Source: an uncultured Haliea sp.
GTDB taxonomy: Bacteria; Pseudomonadota; Gammaproteobacteria; Pseudomonadales; Halieaceae
DNA: 64,000 nucleotides
Reading direction: 5' to 3'
Assembly: GCA_913062625.1 (NCBI GenBank)
Contig: CAJXWP010000004.1
Location: 1-64,000 of the forward strand
Shown here piece after piece: positions 8,489-18,116 of this stretch. Positions within the stretch are counted from its first letter, which is position 1. Each line of letters opens with the position of its first letter. A program made the position numbers and the translations under genes. The notes under the pieces are model-generated. The model was not told the DNA's origin, did no database searches, and saw nothing but the letters and a program-made list of their open reading frames with translations.

Positions 8489-9280
8489 ATGGATTTAAAA
8501 GATAAAGTAGCCGTTATTACCGGCGGGGCGTCTGGCCTCGGTCGCGCAACTGTCAGACGTTTTGTTGCTAACGGCGGCAAGGCCGCAATCTTCGATATGA
8601 ATGAGGAAAAAGGCAATCAACTGGTGGCAGAATATCCCGGCATGGTGATTTTCTGTAACGTCAACGTGACCAGCGAGGAATCGGTTGTGGCGGGTATTGC
8701 TGCCACGATTGAAGAGTTTGGGGCGATTCACATCTGCTGTAACTTTGCCGGTACGGGCAATGCAATGCGCACCATGGGCAAGAAAGGTCCGTTCCCGCTG
8801 GACGAGTTCAATCGCATTATCCAGATCAACTTGGTCGGTACCTTTAATGTGCTGCGCCTGTGCGCGGAAAAAATGTCCACTAATGAGGTTTTGAATGAAG
8901 ACGGCTGCCGTGGCGTTATTATCAATACGGCTTCTATCGCGGCCTATGAGGGCCAGATCGGGCAAGCGGCCTACTCCGCGTCTAAAGGCGGCGTAGTGGG
9001 TATGACTCTGCCGATAGCGCGTGACCTGGCGGTGTTGGGTATCAGGGTAAATACGATTGTCCCAGGACTGATTGCAACGCCACTGATGATGGGCGGAGCC
9101 GAAGAAATGTCGCCAGAAATCGCAGAGTTTCTGAAGCCGCTAGCCAGCCAGGTGCTGTATCCCAAGCGTCTGGGTAAGGCAGATGAAATTGCCCAGTTGG
9201 CGCAGCAACTGGTAGAGAATGATTATATCAACGGCGAATGTATTCGCATGGATGGTGGTATTCGAATGCAGCCCAAATAA
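8489..9280 (+). CDS. short-chain dehydrogenase, 3-hydroxyacyl-CoA dehydrogenase type II (HSD10) like
   Basis: This is a 263-aa classical SDR. It has the dinucleotide loop TGGASGLGRAT, an NFAG segment, and the catalytic pair YSASK with an upstream serine in NTASIAAYEGQ. The sequence layout, including the loop after NFAG and the ending MDGGIRMQPK, resembles HSD17B10-type enzymes that oxidise 3-hydroxy-2-methylacyl-CoA and some hydroxysteroids. It follows the acyl-CoA dehydrogenase by 45 bp with AGGAGA before the ATG, in keeping with a beta-oxidation step. The substrate is inferred from context. Confidence 0.88.
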   Translation: MDLKDKVAVITGGASGLGRATVRRFVANGGKAAIFDMNEEKGNQLVAEYPGMVIFCNVNVTSEESVVAGIAATIEEFGAIHICCNFAGTGNAMRTMGKKGPFPLDEFNRIIQINLVGTFNVLRLCAEKMSTNEVLNEDGCRGVIINTASIAAYEGQIGQAAYSASKGGVVGMTLPIARDLAVLGIRVNTIVPGLIATPLMMGGAEEMSPEIAEFLKPLASQVLYPKRLGKADEIAQLAQQLVENDYINGECIRMDGGIRMQPK

Positions 9281-9350
9281 GGGGTTGTTGCATAGCGCGT
9301 GCCGGCTAAAGTGCAGCCACGCTTCAAAATTTAACTATAGGAGATAACCA

Positions 9351-10475
9351 ATGGGTCCGCTGAATGGTTACACAGTGCTTGAGCTTGCGGGTATTGGACC
9401 GGCCCCCATGGGCGGCATGATGCTCGCCGACATGGGCGCGGAAGTGATTCGTATCGACCGAACCGGTGGGATGGTGATGAAGGACGTTAGCACCCGGGGC
9501 AAGAAGTCGGTGGCGGTCAATCTTAAGGACCCGAATGGACTGGAAACCCTCCTGCGTATGGTCGAAAACGCGGATGTCCTGATCGATCCCTATCGTCCGG
9601 GTGTGTGTGAAAAGTTGGGCATTGGTCCGTCTGCTTGCCTAGCGCGCAATCCCAAACTTATTTTTGCCCGCATGACGGGTTGGGGCCAGGAAGGGCCGCT
9701 GGCACAGCGCGCCGGACATGATATTAACTACATCGCCATTACAGGTGCTTTGTATGCGATGGGTCGCAAAGACGAAAAGCCGGTGCCACCCTTAAACCTC
9801 GTAGGGGACATGGGTGGCGGTGGTATGCTGCTGGTGAATGGCGTGCTGGCAGCATTGTTGGAAACCGCCAATTCTGGCAAGGGTCAAGTTATTGATGTGG
9901 CAATGGTGGACGGCGCGGCGCAGCTGATGTGGATGTTTCACAGTTTTGAAGCGATGGGTATGTGGGACGCGACTGAACGCGGATCTAACATACTCGATGG
10001 TGGGGCACATTTTTATGACACGTACGAGTGCGCAGACGGCGAGTATATTTCTATAGGTTCTATCGAGCCGCAGTTTTACGCTTTATTGAAGGAGCGGGCG
10101 GGACTGACTGAGGAAGATTTTGGCGCACAGAATGATCAGTCGCAATGGTCTGTAATGAAGGAAAAGCTAACCACGGTCATTAAACAGAAAACGCAGGCAC
10201 AGTGGTCTGAGATTATGGAGGGCACAGATGTCTGCTATGCGCCCGTGCTCAATTTTCTGGACGCGCCAAAACATCCGGCAAATATAGCGCGCAACACCTA
10301 CATAGAGGTGGACGGAGTGGTGCAGCCTGCGCCTGCTCCGCGCTTTGGCCGCACACCGTCAGAAGTGCGACATGGTGGCCATGATGTTGGGCAGGATACC
10401 GATTCAGTACTCGCGGAGATGGGTTTCGGAGAGCAGGAGTTGGCTAGCCTAAGGTCTGACGGCTCTATCGTATGA
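9351..10475 (+). CDS. CaiB/BaiF family protein, alpha-methylacyl-CoA racemase-like
   Basis: The 374-aa product opens with LNGYTVLELAGIGPAPMGGMML and carries GAEVIRID and GHDINYIAITGAL. The aspartate in the last motif is the family's catalytic residue. Length and the GPLNG...GIGPAP start resemble alpha-methylacyl-CoA racemase (AMACR), which epimerises 2-methyl branched CoA esters so that dehydrogenases can use them, rather than CoA-transferases. An AMACR beside an LCAD-type dehydrogenase and an HSD10-type SDR points to oxidation of isoprenoid or sterol-like side chains. It has AGGAGA before the ATG. Confidence 0.88.
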   Translation: MGPLNGYTVLELAGIGPAPMGGMMLADMGAEVIRIDRTGGMVMKDVSTRGKKSVAVNLKDPNGLETLLRMVENADVLIDPYRPGVCEKLGIGPSACLARNPKLIFARMTGWGQEGPLAQRAGHDINYIAITGALYAMGRKDEKPVPPLNLVGDMGGGGMLLVNGVLAALLETANSGKGQVIDVAMVDGAAQLMWMFHSFEAMGMWDATERGSNILDGGAHFYDTYECADGEYISIGSIEPQFYALLKERAGLTEEDFGAQNDQSQWSVMKEKLTTVIKQKTQAQWSEIMEGTDVCYAPVLNFLDAPKHPANIARNTYIEVDGVVQPAPAPRFGRTPSEVRHGGHDVGQDTDSVLAEMGFGEQELASLRSDGSIV

Positions 10476-10501
10476 TGACAACTATTTAAGAGGTGTGCGC
10501 G

Positions 10502-11290
10502 ATGAGTACGTATGAAACGGTTTTGGTAAAACACCATGGGTCTGTCGCGGTAGTCAGCTTAAATCGACCCGACAATCTCAATAGTTTCAATAAAACGTTG
10601 CGCCGTGAGCTGCTATTAGCCGTGCGCGAGGTCAATGACGATGACCGTGTCAGGGTGGTGGTGGTGACGGGCGTAGGCCGTGCTTTCAGCGCGGGGGCCG
10701 ACCTAGCGGATGTTCCTGAGGACGCACTGAATTTCCGAGTTGAGGATCAACTGAATGGCGAGTATAAGCCAGTGCTAATGGAGATCCACGAGGCACACAA
10801 ACCCTGGATTAGTGCAATCAACGGTGCCTGCGCTGGCATCGGAAGTGCTTTAGGTATGGTCTGTGATCTGACCGTGATGGCAGAAGATGCTTTTATCTAC
10901 CAAGCCTTCGCCGCCATCAGCCTAATACCGGATGGCGGAGCGACTTGGCACTTGGTGCGCACGCTGGGTCGAAAACGTGCCTACGAGGTGATTGTCACCG
11001 GTGAGAAAATCCGTGCTGACAAATGTTTGCAGTGGGGCCTGTGCAACCGCGTGGTCCCCGCCGATACGCTGTTGGAAGACACGCTCGCCTGGGCGCAGGA
11101 GATCGCCGGCAAAGCTCCCTTGTCCCTGCGTTACGCCAAGCAAGCCCTCAACGCTGCGATAGAAGAGTCCGTTAGTGACACCATTTCTGGAGAGGCTAAG
11201 CTGCAGCATATCTGTATGGATAGCGCAGATGCCGAGGAGGGCGTGGCGGCCTTTCTGCAGAAGCGTAAACCTGTGTGGCAAGGGCGGTAA
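10502..11290 (+). CDS. crotonase-family protein, PaaG-like isomerase/hydratase
   Basis: The ATG at MSTYETVLV was chosen because GAGGTG lies just upstream; this gives 262 aa. The oxyanion-hole region (GRAFSAGADL) is present. At the first catalytic position the usual glutamate is missing (FAAISLIPDGGATWHL), whereas the second is kept (RAYEVIVTG). The phrase resembles PaaG-type isomerases more than true hydratases, so double-bond isomerisation or ring chemistry is possible. It follows the AMACR-like gene by 26 bp and precedes a second crotonase by 22 bp. Confidence 0.87.
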   Translation: MSTYETVLVKHHGSVAVVSLNRPDNLNSFNKTLRRELLLAVREVNDDDRVRVVVVTGVGRAFSAGADLADVPEDALNFRVEDQLNGEYKPVLMEIHEAHKPWISAINGACAGIGSALGMVCDLTVMAEDAFIYQAFAAISLIPDGGATWHLVRTLGRKRAYEVIVTGEKIRADKCLQWGLCNRVVPADTLLEDTLAWAQEIAGKAPLSLRYAKQALNAAIEESVSDTISGEAKLQHICMDSADAEEGVAAFLQKRKPVWQGR

Positions 11291-11312
11291 AGTCCCGTTA
11301 AGGAGAATGAAG

Positions 11313-12083
11313 ATGACAGAATTGTTGCTGCAGAGAGAGGACGGATACGCTGTCCTGACGCTCAATCGTTCTGACGCGAGGAATGCGTTGTCCCCGCAAT
11401 TGCTGCTCGATCTATGTGGGGCCTTTCGCCTGTTGCAGGACGAGGATGATATCCATGCTGTCATTCTTACTGGCGCCGGTACGGCGTTTTGTGCAGGTCT
11501 AGATCTCAAGGCAATGGCAGAAGATGAGTCCGGTCTTGGAGTCTATGCCATTCACGCTCAACACGATATTACGGCGGCGATGATGGCTTTTGATCGACCC
11601 ATTATAGTGGGGGTAAACGGTGTCGCTGCCACCGGTGGTTTCGAGCTTGCATTGATGGGTGACATCCTGCTCGCCTCCTCTAACGCGCGTTTTGCCGATA
11701 CACACTGCCGCGTCGGATTAGCGCCGGGTTGGGGTTTGTCTCAAAAGCTGGCACGTATCATTGGACCAAGCAGAGCGCGCGAAGCGCACTTCACTGGCAA
11801 CGTCATATCTGCACAACAGGCGGAAGCATGGGGCCTAGTGAGTCGTGTGGTGGCTCCCGAGGACCTGCTTGACGCGTGTCGCCAGGTCGCGACGGATATT
11901 GCTAACTGCGTGCCGGAAACGGTCAAGGTTTATAAGCAAATGGTAAACGAAGGTTTGCAGACAGATTTGGCTGCGGGATTGGCTATGGAGCGCAGTGTGA
12001 TGACCCACGTTAACCAGCGCGTGTCTGGCGATGTTATCGCCAATCGCCGCCCCAGTGTCCAACAGCGCGGAAAAAATCAGTAA
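11313..12083 (+). CDS. enoyl-CoA hydratase/isomerase (crotonase family)
   Basis: The tracked ORF overlaps the previous gene; the ATG of MTELLLQRED lies 7 bp after AGGAG and is the supported start, giving 256 aa. GTAFCAGLDLKAM forms the oxyanion-hole strand and GVAATGGFELALMGD the central loop. The first catalytic position reads DTHCRVGLAPGWG, without the standard glutamate, and the second reads AREAHFTG. It is therefore a divergent crotonase whose exact reaction cannot be read from motifs. It is part of the 7.3-14.7 kb operon. Confidence 0.87.
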   Translation: MTELLLQREDGYAVLTLNRSDARNALSPQLLLDLCGAFRLLQDEDDIHAVILTGAGTAFCAGLDLKAMAEDESGLGVYAIHAQHDITAAMMAFDRPIIVGVNGVAATGGFELALMGDILLASSNARFADTHCRVGLAPGWGLSQKLARIIGPSRAREAHFTGNVISAQQAEAWGLVSRVVAPEDLLDACRQVATDIANCVPETVKVYKQMVNEGLQTDLAAGLAMERSVMTHVNQRVSGDVIANRRPSVQQRGKNQ

Positions 12084-12159
12084 CCGAGTCAATAGCCCGC
12101 TCTTCACGCAATCGCAATCCGCGTTATGATACGGCGATGGTATCTATGCGGAGAAACGA

Positions 12160-13689
12160 ATGGACGGAGAGATAAGGCCTGAATTGCAAGCGTTGCGGAA
12201 GCGCCTAGGACACACTCTCGATGAAGCCCGATCAGAGGCGCGTGCGAAGCGCCACGGCAAGGGATATCGCACTGCGCGGGAAAATGTCGCCGACTTGGCC
12301 GACGAGGGCTCATTTCAGGAATATGGGCAACTTGCCGTCGCAGCGCAGCGCAGTCGACGCGACTATGAAGATCTACAGACCAGTACTGCAGCGGATGGGG
12401 TCATCACTGGGACCTGCACTATTAATGCTGACCTGATCGGGGCAGATCGCGCGCGCGCAGGCATCATCGTCAACGATTACTCGGTGCTAGCCGGCACGCA
12501 GGGCTTCTTTCATCACCGTAAACTCGATCGTATTTGTGAGCTCGCCCGTGAGCAGTCATTGCCCTTGGTGATGTATACCGAAGGCGGTGGTGGTCGCCCA
12601 GGTGATACGGATGTGGCCACCCAAATTGCCGGGCTGAATATTAAATCGTTTAGTACCTGGGCAGCGCTTAGCGGTGAGGTCCCGCGTATTGCGGTGAACA
12701 ATGGATATTGTTTTGCCGGCAATGCCGCATTGTTTGGTTGTGCCGATTTTTGTATCGCCACGCGCAGTTCATGGATTGGTATGGCAGGTCCGGCCATGAT
12801 TGAAGGTGGCGGTTTGGGTAAGTATGAGCCCACTGCTATCGGGCCTATCGAGGTGCAGGAGAAAAATGGGGTTGTCGATATTGTCGCTGACGATGAAGCG
12901 CATGCGACTGCTGTGGCGCAACAACTGCTGTCCTACTTTCAGGGTGCGGTATCGCAATGGGACACTGTTTCTCAGGAGGCATTGCGCGATGCCATTCCCG
13001 AGGATAGGCGCTGGAGTTATCCTGTGCGAGACATTATTGAAACGATCGCGGATACCGGTTCGTTTCTGGAATTACAGCGCATTTATGGCCGAAGTATTAT
13101 AACCGGCTTCATTCGACTTGAGGGAAAACCCATTGCGCTGATCGCCAACGACTGTCAGCAACTTGGCGGTGCGGTAGACGCAACAGCCTCAGAGAAAGCG
13201 GCGCGTTTTTTGCAAATTTGTGATGCATTTTCTCTGCCCGTGTTATCGCTCACGGATACCCCGGGATTTATGGTGGGCCCTGATAGTGAGCTGCAGGGGG
13301 CCGTGCGACGTATGTCTTCGTTGTTCCTGGCAGGCGCAAAACTGCGGGTTCCCATGGTGGCTATATTTTTGCGTAAGGCCTATGGCCTCGGTGCAATGGC
13401 AATGACCGGCGGAAGTTTTGTGGCACCTGTGTACGCCGCTGCCTGGCCAACGGGGGAGGTCGGTGGCATGGGACTGGAGGGGGCCGTGAGGCTGGGCTTC
13501 AAAAAAGAGCTGGAAGCACTCGATGATCTGGTTGAGCGAGAAAAGCTTTTTCAGCAGTTGGTTGCCAGGATGTATGAGGTGGGCAAGGCGTCGGAAGCGG
13601 CCTCTTATTTGGAAGTGGACGCGGTTATTGACCCCGCTGATACCCGCGCGGTGGTGCTGCGGGCACTAGCTGCGGCGAGAGCCGGCTGA
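12160..13689 (+). CDS. acyl-CoA carboxylase carboxyltransferase subunit
   Basis: The 509-aa protein has the two crotonase-like halves of a biotin-dependent carboxyltransferase (propionyl-, methylcrotonyl- or geranyl-CoA carboxylase beta type). Oxyanion-hole glycines are visible in the N-half (EGGGGRPGDTDV) and C-half (LTDTPGFMVGP, MTGGSFVAPVYAAAWPTGEVGGMG). The enzyme would transfer carboxyl from biotin to an acyl-CoA. The partner biotin-carboxylase/BCCP subunit is not found in this window, so it must be encoded elsewhere or the protein acts otherwise. Its stop overlaps the start of the AraC gene (TGATG), which suggests translational coupling. Confidence 0.88.
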   Translation: MDGEIRPELQALRKRLGHTLDEARSEARAKRHGKGYRTARENVADLADEGSFQEYGQLAVAAQRSRRDYEDLQTSTAADGVITGTCTINADLIGADRARAGIIVNDYSVLAGTQGFFHHRKLDRICELAREQSLPLVMYTEGGGGRPGDTDVATQIAGLNIKSFSTWAALSGEVPRIAVNNGYCFAGNAALFGCADFCIATRSSWIGMAGPAMIEGGGLGKYEPTAIGPIEVQEKNGVVDIVADDEAHATAVAQQLLSYFQGAVSQWDTVSQEALRDAIPEDRRWSYPVRDIIETIADTGSFLELQRIYGRSIITGFIRLEGKPIALIANDCQQLGGAVDATASEKAARFLQICDAFSLPVLSLTDTPGFMVGPDSELQGAVRRMSSLFLAGAKLRVPMVAIFLRKAYGLGAMAMTGGSFVAPVYAAAWPTGEVGGMGLEGAVRLGFKKELEALDDLVEREKLFQQLVARMYEVGKASEAASYLEVDAVIDPADTRAVVLRALAAARAG

Positions 13690-14708
13690 TGTCTGTGAGG
13701 GGTGGCGGTAGCGTTTATGTGCTGTGCCCGAAAGCCGTCGTGCAGGCTGCGAGCGCGCTAGGGGTAGATAGTGCGGTGTTGCTGCGCGATGCAGGTATCA
13801 GTCAGGATCTGCTCAGTGCTGCGGCAGAGCGCATTCCGCTGGCAAGTTACATGGACCTTTATCGTATGGCAGCTGAGCGCAGCGGCGATCCTGACATTGG
13901 TTTGTATGTGGGACATATCGTTTACTTCACTGGTATGAATCTGCATCTGTACATGACAACGATCTGCCGCAATTTGAAAGAATATTTCAATGTCATTCCC
14001 AGTACCATTCGAATAAGAGGTGATACTGGGCGGGTGTTGATTCGTCCACAGGGAGAATTTATCCGACTCGAGTGGCATCCGCTCAATGAGGAAACAGGCA
14101 CATGGCGGCCACTGGTTGACGAGATGCTGAAGTCATCTGCCGAGATCGTGAGTGCTATTTGTGCTTTACCTGTTCCTGTGCGCGCCGCCGAGTTTTCTTA
14201 TCCTGCGCCCGATGATACGCGTGCACTGAAACGGACTTTTGGTTCTAACCTTAAGTTTGGTTGTGACGTGAGTTGTCTGTATTTTTCCCGAGAGGTGGTG
14301 CACTATCCGCTCATTGACGTTGGCTTTGAACTGGATGCAGATTTTTGGGCTGGCCCTCGCTCCGTGTTCGATGAACCTCTGACCGTCGATCCTTTTTTGC
14401 GTGACACACGCATTGCCATTCGCCGCGCTCTGCCCGGAGGTACATTGACTATCGACAGCCTGGCATTAGAATTAAACGTGTCCCGACGAACGCTGCAACG
14501 TCGTCTCAGTGCACTGCAGTCAAGTTTCAAAACGATGTTACAGGATGTACGTGAGGAACAGTCCCGACGCTATCTCGACGATCCGCGATTGGCGGTTACT
14601 GAGATAGCACTCTTACTGGGCTATTCCGATCAAGCGTCCTTCTCAAACGCTTTCAAGTCTTGGTGTGGCTGCGCTCCCACAGAGTATCGACAGCGCAGTG
14701 GTGATTGA
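13689..14708 (+). CDS. AraC-family regulator with arabinose-binding-like N-domain
   Basis: This is a 339-aa regulator whose ATG overlaps the carboxyltransferase stop by one base, so it is the last member of the operon. The N-terminal ligand domain is of the same type as the regulator at 4954-5955. The C-terminus holds the HTH pair (LALELNVSRRTLQRRLSALQ and VTEIALLLGYSDQASFSNAF). Co-transcription suggests it is the pathway-specific regulator of the LCAD/AMACR operon, sensing an intermediate. That assignment is inference from position. Confidence 0.9.
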   Translation: MSVRGGGSVYVLCPKAVVQAASALGVDSAVLLRDAGISQDLLSAAAERIPLASYMDLYRMAAERSGDPDIGLYVGHIVYFTGMNLHLYMTTICRNLKEYFNVIPSTIRIRGDTGRVLIRPQGEFIRLEWHPLNEETGTWRPLVDEMLKSSAEIVSAICALPVPVRAAEFSYPAPDDTRALKRTFGSNLKFGCDVSCLYFSREVVHYPLIDVGFELDADFWAGPRSVFDEPLTVDPFLRDTRIAIRRALPGGTLTIDSLALELNVSRRTLQRRLSALQSSFKTMLQDVREEQSRRYLDDPRLAVTEIALLLGYSDQASFSNAFKSWCGCAPTEYRQRSGD

Positions 14709-14745
14709 ATGGATTGTACTTAACATGAACTATGAAGAGGAAAAC

Positions 14746-15516
14746 ATGAAGAATCTTTTTGATGTGAAGGGAAAAGTGGCGGTGGTTACCGGCGGCTCCC
14801 GCGGTATCGGGGCTATGATTGCGCGCGGTTTTGTTGAGAATGGCGTGAAAACGTATATTACTGCGCGCAGGGAAGAAGAGCTGCAGGCCACAGTAAGCGA
14901 GCTGGCCGAAATAGGGCAGTGTATTGCGATTCCCTCAGACCTCTCGACGATGGACGGTGTGATCGCTTTTGCGGCAGCCGTCAGCGCCGCCGAAGAAAAG
15001 GTGCATATTTTGGTGAATAATGCGGGCACTACCTGGGGTGCGGATATCGATGTATTCCCTGAGAGTGGCTGGGATAAAACCATGGACCTCAATGTGAAAT
15101 CGTTATTTTTCCTTACCCAGAAATTATTGCCCGCTTTGCGCTCAGCTAGCGCAAAAGACGACCCGGCGCGCGTTATTAACATCGGATCGATCAACGGACT
15201 AACTCACCCGCACATGAATAACTACGCTTATTCCGCGAGTAAGGCGGCGGTGCATCACCTGACGCGGCATCTTGGAGCGGACCTCGCGCCTCAGGGCGTG
15301 AATGTTAACGCTATCGCCCCTGGTTTCTTTCCTAGCAAAATGACGGCTCACCTGCTTGATCATGAGGCCGAAATGGGCGCACTGTTCCCCTGTGGTCGTC
15401 TCGGCAACGCGGAGGATGTTGCGGGCACTGCTATCTATTTGAGCGCCCGTGCTTCTGCCTGGTTAACCGGTCAGACCATTGCATTGGACGGCGGAGCCGT
15501 TGCCGCCTCCGGATAA
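14746..15516 (+). CDS. short-chain dehydrogenase/reductase
   Basis: The start is the ATG of MKNLFDVKGK, preceded by GAAGAGG; the longer tracked ORF overlaps the AraC gene and is unlikely. The 256-aa product has TGGSRGIGAMI, NNAGTTWG, and the catalytic segment INIGSINGL...YAYSASKAAVHHL. The end (TIALDGGAVAASG) is typical of classical SDRs of the FabG-like group. A five-base gap to the metallo-hydrolase behind it implies one transcript. The substrate is unknown; oxidation or reduction of a secondary alcohol or ketone with NAD(P) is expected. Confidence 0.88.
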   Translation: MKNLFDVKGKVAVVTGGSRGIGAMIARGFVENGVKTYITARREEELQATVSELAEIGQCIAIPSDLSTMDGVIAFAAAVSAAEEKVHILVNNAGTTWGADIDVFPESGWDKTMDLNVKSLFFLTQKLLPALRSASAKDDPARVINIGSINGLTHPHMNNYAYSASKAAVHHLTRHLGADLAPQGVNVNAIAPGFFPSKMTAHLLDHEAEMGALFPCGRLGNAEDVAGTAIYLSARASAWLTGQTIALDGGAVAASG

Positions 15517-15521
15517 GACTG

Positions 15522-16457
15522 TTGACTTACACTCCTCTCGGTTTCGGTATTACCTGCATCGACGCTGAGTATGTAGAGCATGGTACGGCCTGTCTTTACC
15601 TGATGCAGGAAGGTGATGAATGCGCGGTGCTGGAGACGGGCACCTGTCACAGTGTTCCTGCGCTTGAGCAACTGCTACTGCATCGGGGTATCGGTGTCGA
15701 GCAAGTGCGATATGTGATTCCCACACATGTGCATCTGGATCATGCAGGGGGCGCCGGCGCTATGATGGCCGTATTTCCTGCAGCGCAGTTACTGATTCAT
15801 CCGCGCGGCGCTCGGCATATGGTTGACCCCGAGCGACTCATCGCCGGCGCTACACAGGTCTATGGGGCGGATCTCTTTCGCCAACTGTATGGTGACATTC
15901 AGCCTATTAATGCTCTTCGCATTCGGCAGATGGAGGACGGTGAAAAGGTCTCTCTGGCCGGAAGGCAGCTGGAATTTCGTCACACGCGGGGCCATGCAGA
16001 GCACCATTTTTGTGTGTGGGATGAAGTCAGTCGAGGCTGGTTCAGTGGCGACATGTTCGGTGTTTCTTATTCCTGGTGCCGATTTCCCGGTGGGGACTTC
16101 GTGATGCCTTCGACCACGCCCAGTCAGTTTGACCCTGAGGCCTATCTTGCTTCGATTGAATTGCTGGGTAGTTATGCACCGCAACGATTGTATCTCACAC
16201 ACTACGGAGAGCTGGAGTACTCGCATGAAAAGGCACAATTGCTAGCGCAGCAAATAGACATGTATTCCAAGTTTGCCACCGTTGACGCGAGCGATGAGGC
16301 GCTCTTATCACAGCAGCTAAGCGATTACGCAATGGATTTGGTGCGTCAGTTGGGTGCCTGTGGCGATGAGGTCGAGTTGCGCACCCGACTTGCGTTTGAC
16401 TTACAGCTCAATGCGCAGGGCTTGTGTGTGTGGCAAAAACGTCTGTTGGGTAATTGA
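15522..16457 (+). CDS. metallo-beta-lactamase-fold hydrolase
   Basis: The 311-aa protein has the zinc motif THVHLDHAGGAG near residue 71, a second histidine in HTRGHAEHHFCVWD and an aspartate in GWFSGDMFG. These are the ordered ligands of the MBL superfamily. It starts with TTG five bases after the SDR stop, so translation is probably coupled. Members of this subgroup act on thioesters or lactones, which would fit hydrolysis of an ester product of the nearby monooxygenase. That link is inference. Confidence 0.87.
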   Translation: MTYTPLGFGITCIDAEYVEHGTACLYLMQEGDECAVLETGTCHSVPALEQLLLHRGIGVEQVRYVIPTHVHLDHAGGAGAMMAVFPAAQLLIHPRGARHMVDPERLIAGATQVYGADLFRQLYGDIQPINALRIRQMEDGEKVSLAGRQLEFRHTRGHAEHHFCVWDEVSRGWFSGDMFGVSYSWCRFPGGDFVMPSTTPSQFDPEAYLASIELLGSYAPQRLYLTHYGELEYSHEKAQLLAQQIDMYSKFATVDASDEALLSQQLSDYAMDLVRQLGACGDEVELRTRLAFDLQLNAQGLCVWQKRLLGN

Positions 16458-16607
16458 CTCCCTAGCAGGCAGGCTAGCCGAGCGGTTTCAGGCGAATGAG
16501 AAATGTTACGCTGCGCAGAGTATTGAACGCGGCTGCATAATAGTTCAAAGTGTAGCTCGGCATTACCCAGTAGCCAAGACTCTGCTGGGCTTTGAGAGAA
16601 TCGTATT

Positions 16608-18062
16608 ATGGCTAGTGCTAACTTTGTGGATGTGGTGATAGTGGGTGCAGGACTGTCCGGTATTGGCAGTGCTCGGCATCTTCAGCGTGACTGCCCGGAT
16701 CGCACCTTTGCCTTGCTGGAATCCAGAGAGGCTTTAGGAGGCACCTGGGATTTATTCCGTTACCCCGGAATACGCTCCGACAGCGACATGTACACACTGG
16801 GTTACACGTTTAAGCCCTGGCTAGAGCGCAAGTCGCTCGCCGACGGCCCCTCAATACTGCGCTACCTCCGCGAAACGGCGAAAGAAACGGGAGTGGATAA
16901 ACATATCCATTACAAGCATAAAGTTCTCAGCGCCAGTTGGTCATCGGAGTCCTCCACGTGGTCGGTTAGTGTCCAGCGTTCCGATACTGATGACATTATA
17001 GAATTCGATTGTCGTTTCCTTATGATGTGTGGCGGTTATTACGATTATGAGCAAGGTCATACGCCAGAGTTTTCTGGGCGGGACGATTTTAACGGGCAAG
17101 TGATTCATGCGCAGCATTGGCCTGAAGATTTAGACTACAAGGCAAAGAAGGTCATTGTTATTGGCAGCGGCGCTACTGCTGTTACTCTGGTGCCTGAGCT
17201 GTCTAAACAGGCAGCGCACACTATCATGTTGCAGCGCTCCCCTACCTACGTCGCTTCGATTCCGGAGGAGGACTCTTGGTCCGCGGTGTTGCACGGCGTT
17301 CTGCCTACCTCATGGGTGTACCGTATTGTCCGTTGGAAGCGTATTTTGCTGCAGATAATGGTCTTCAACCTTTCACGCAAGCGGCCGCAAGTGATGAAGA
17401 AATTGTTGCTGGGTCAGGTGCGTGAAGCGCTCGGTGATGACTACGATATTAAGACGCACTTTACCCCAAATTATAACCCTTGGGATCAGCGTCTTTGCGC
17501 AGTGCCTGAGGGGGATTTGTTTACTGCTATTGCTGAAAAGCGCGCAGAGGTCGTCACTGACTACGTTGATTATTTTACCCCAACCGGAATTCGTCTCAAA
17601 TCAGGCAGGGATCTGGAGGCTGACATTGTTGTGTTGGCTACGGGTCTTACGATGAAGTTTATAGGGGGCACAAAATTAATCGTCGATGGGGCTGTGATAG
17701 AGCCGTCTACACTGCATGTCTATCGAGGAATGATGCTGTCTAATATTCCTAACCTGGTGCAGGTATTCGGCTATACAAATGCCTCTTGGACACTTAAGTC
17801 GGATCTGACTGCTCAATATGTCTGTCGCCTGCTAAATCATATGCGCAAGACGGGTACTACGATGGCCGTTCCGAGGGTTGCTTCTGCCGGAGTTGAAGAC
17901 GAGCCAATGCTGGATTTTAGTTCAGGCTATATCGTGCGAGCTGTTGAAAAGTTTCCAAAACAAGGCAAAAAGCTACCTTGGCGCGTTTATCAGAATTTCA
18001 TATTAGATTTTATCAATTTGCGCCTGAGACCGATTGCGGACACGGTACTCAAATTCAAATAG
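16608..18062 (+). CDS. FAD-dependent Baeyer-Villiger-type monooxygenase
   Basis: The 484-aa enzyme starts with the FAD loop GAGLSGIGSA and contains GGTWDLFRYPGIRSDSD, characteristic of class B flavoprotein monooxygenases. The Baeyer-Villiger fingerprint FxGxxxHxxxW(P) is seen in FNGQVIHAQHWP, and a second dinucleotide loop in VIGSGATAVTLVPEL for NADPH. The expected reaction is insertion of oxygen beside a ketone, giving an ester or lactone. The adjacent SDR (alcohol to ketone) and MBL hydrolase (ester cleavage) would complete a ketone-opening sequence. The substrate is unknown. Confidence 0.9.
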   Translation: MASANFVDVVIVGAGLSGIGSARHLQRDCPDRTFALLESREALGGTWDLFRYPGIRSDSDMYTLGYTFKPWLERKSLADGPSILRYLRETAKETGVDKHIHYKHKVLSASWSSESSTWSVSVQRSDTDDIIEFDCRFLMMCGGYYDYEQGHTPEFSGRDDFNGQVIHAQHWPEDLDYKAKKVIVIGSGATAVTLVPELSKQAAHTIMLQRSPTYVASIPEEDSWSAVLHGVLPTSWVYRIVRWKRILLQIMVFNLSRKRPQVMKKLLLGQVREALGDDYDIKTHFTPNYNPWDQRLCAVPEGDLFTAIAEKRAEVVTDYVDYFTPTGIRLKSGRDLEADIVVLATGLTMKFIGGTKLIVDGAVIEPSTLHVYRGMMLSNIPNLVQVFGYTNASWTLKSDLTAQYVCRLLNHMRKTGTTMAVPRVASAGVEDEPMLDFSSGYIVRAVEKFPKQGKKLPWRVYQNFILDFINLRLRPIADTVLKFK

Positions 18063-18116
18063 GCGCATCATGAAGTAAGACATTTTTTATTTTTTCTAGT
18101 ATTTAAAGGAGTGGCG

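Noticed and set aside
16458-16607. Possible tRNA-like GGCTAGCCGAGCGGTTTCAGGCG segment
   Set aside because: The acceptor stem and anticodon arm could not be completed, and no CCA end was found.
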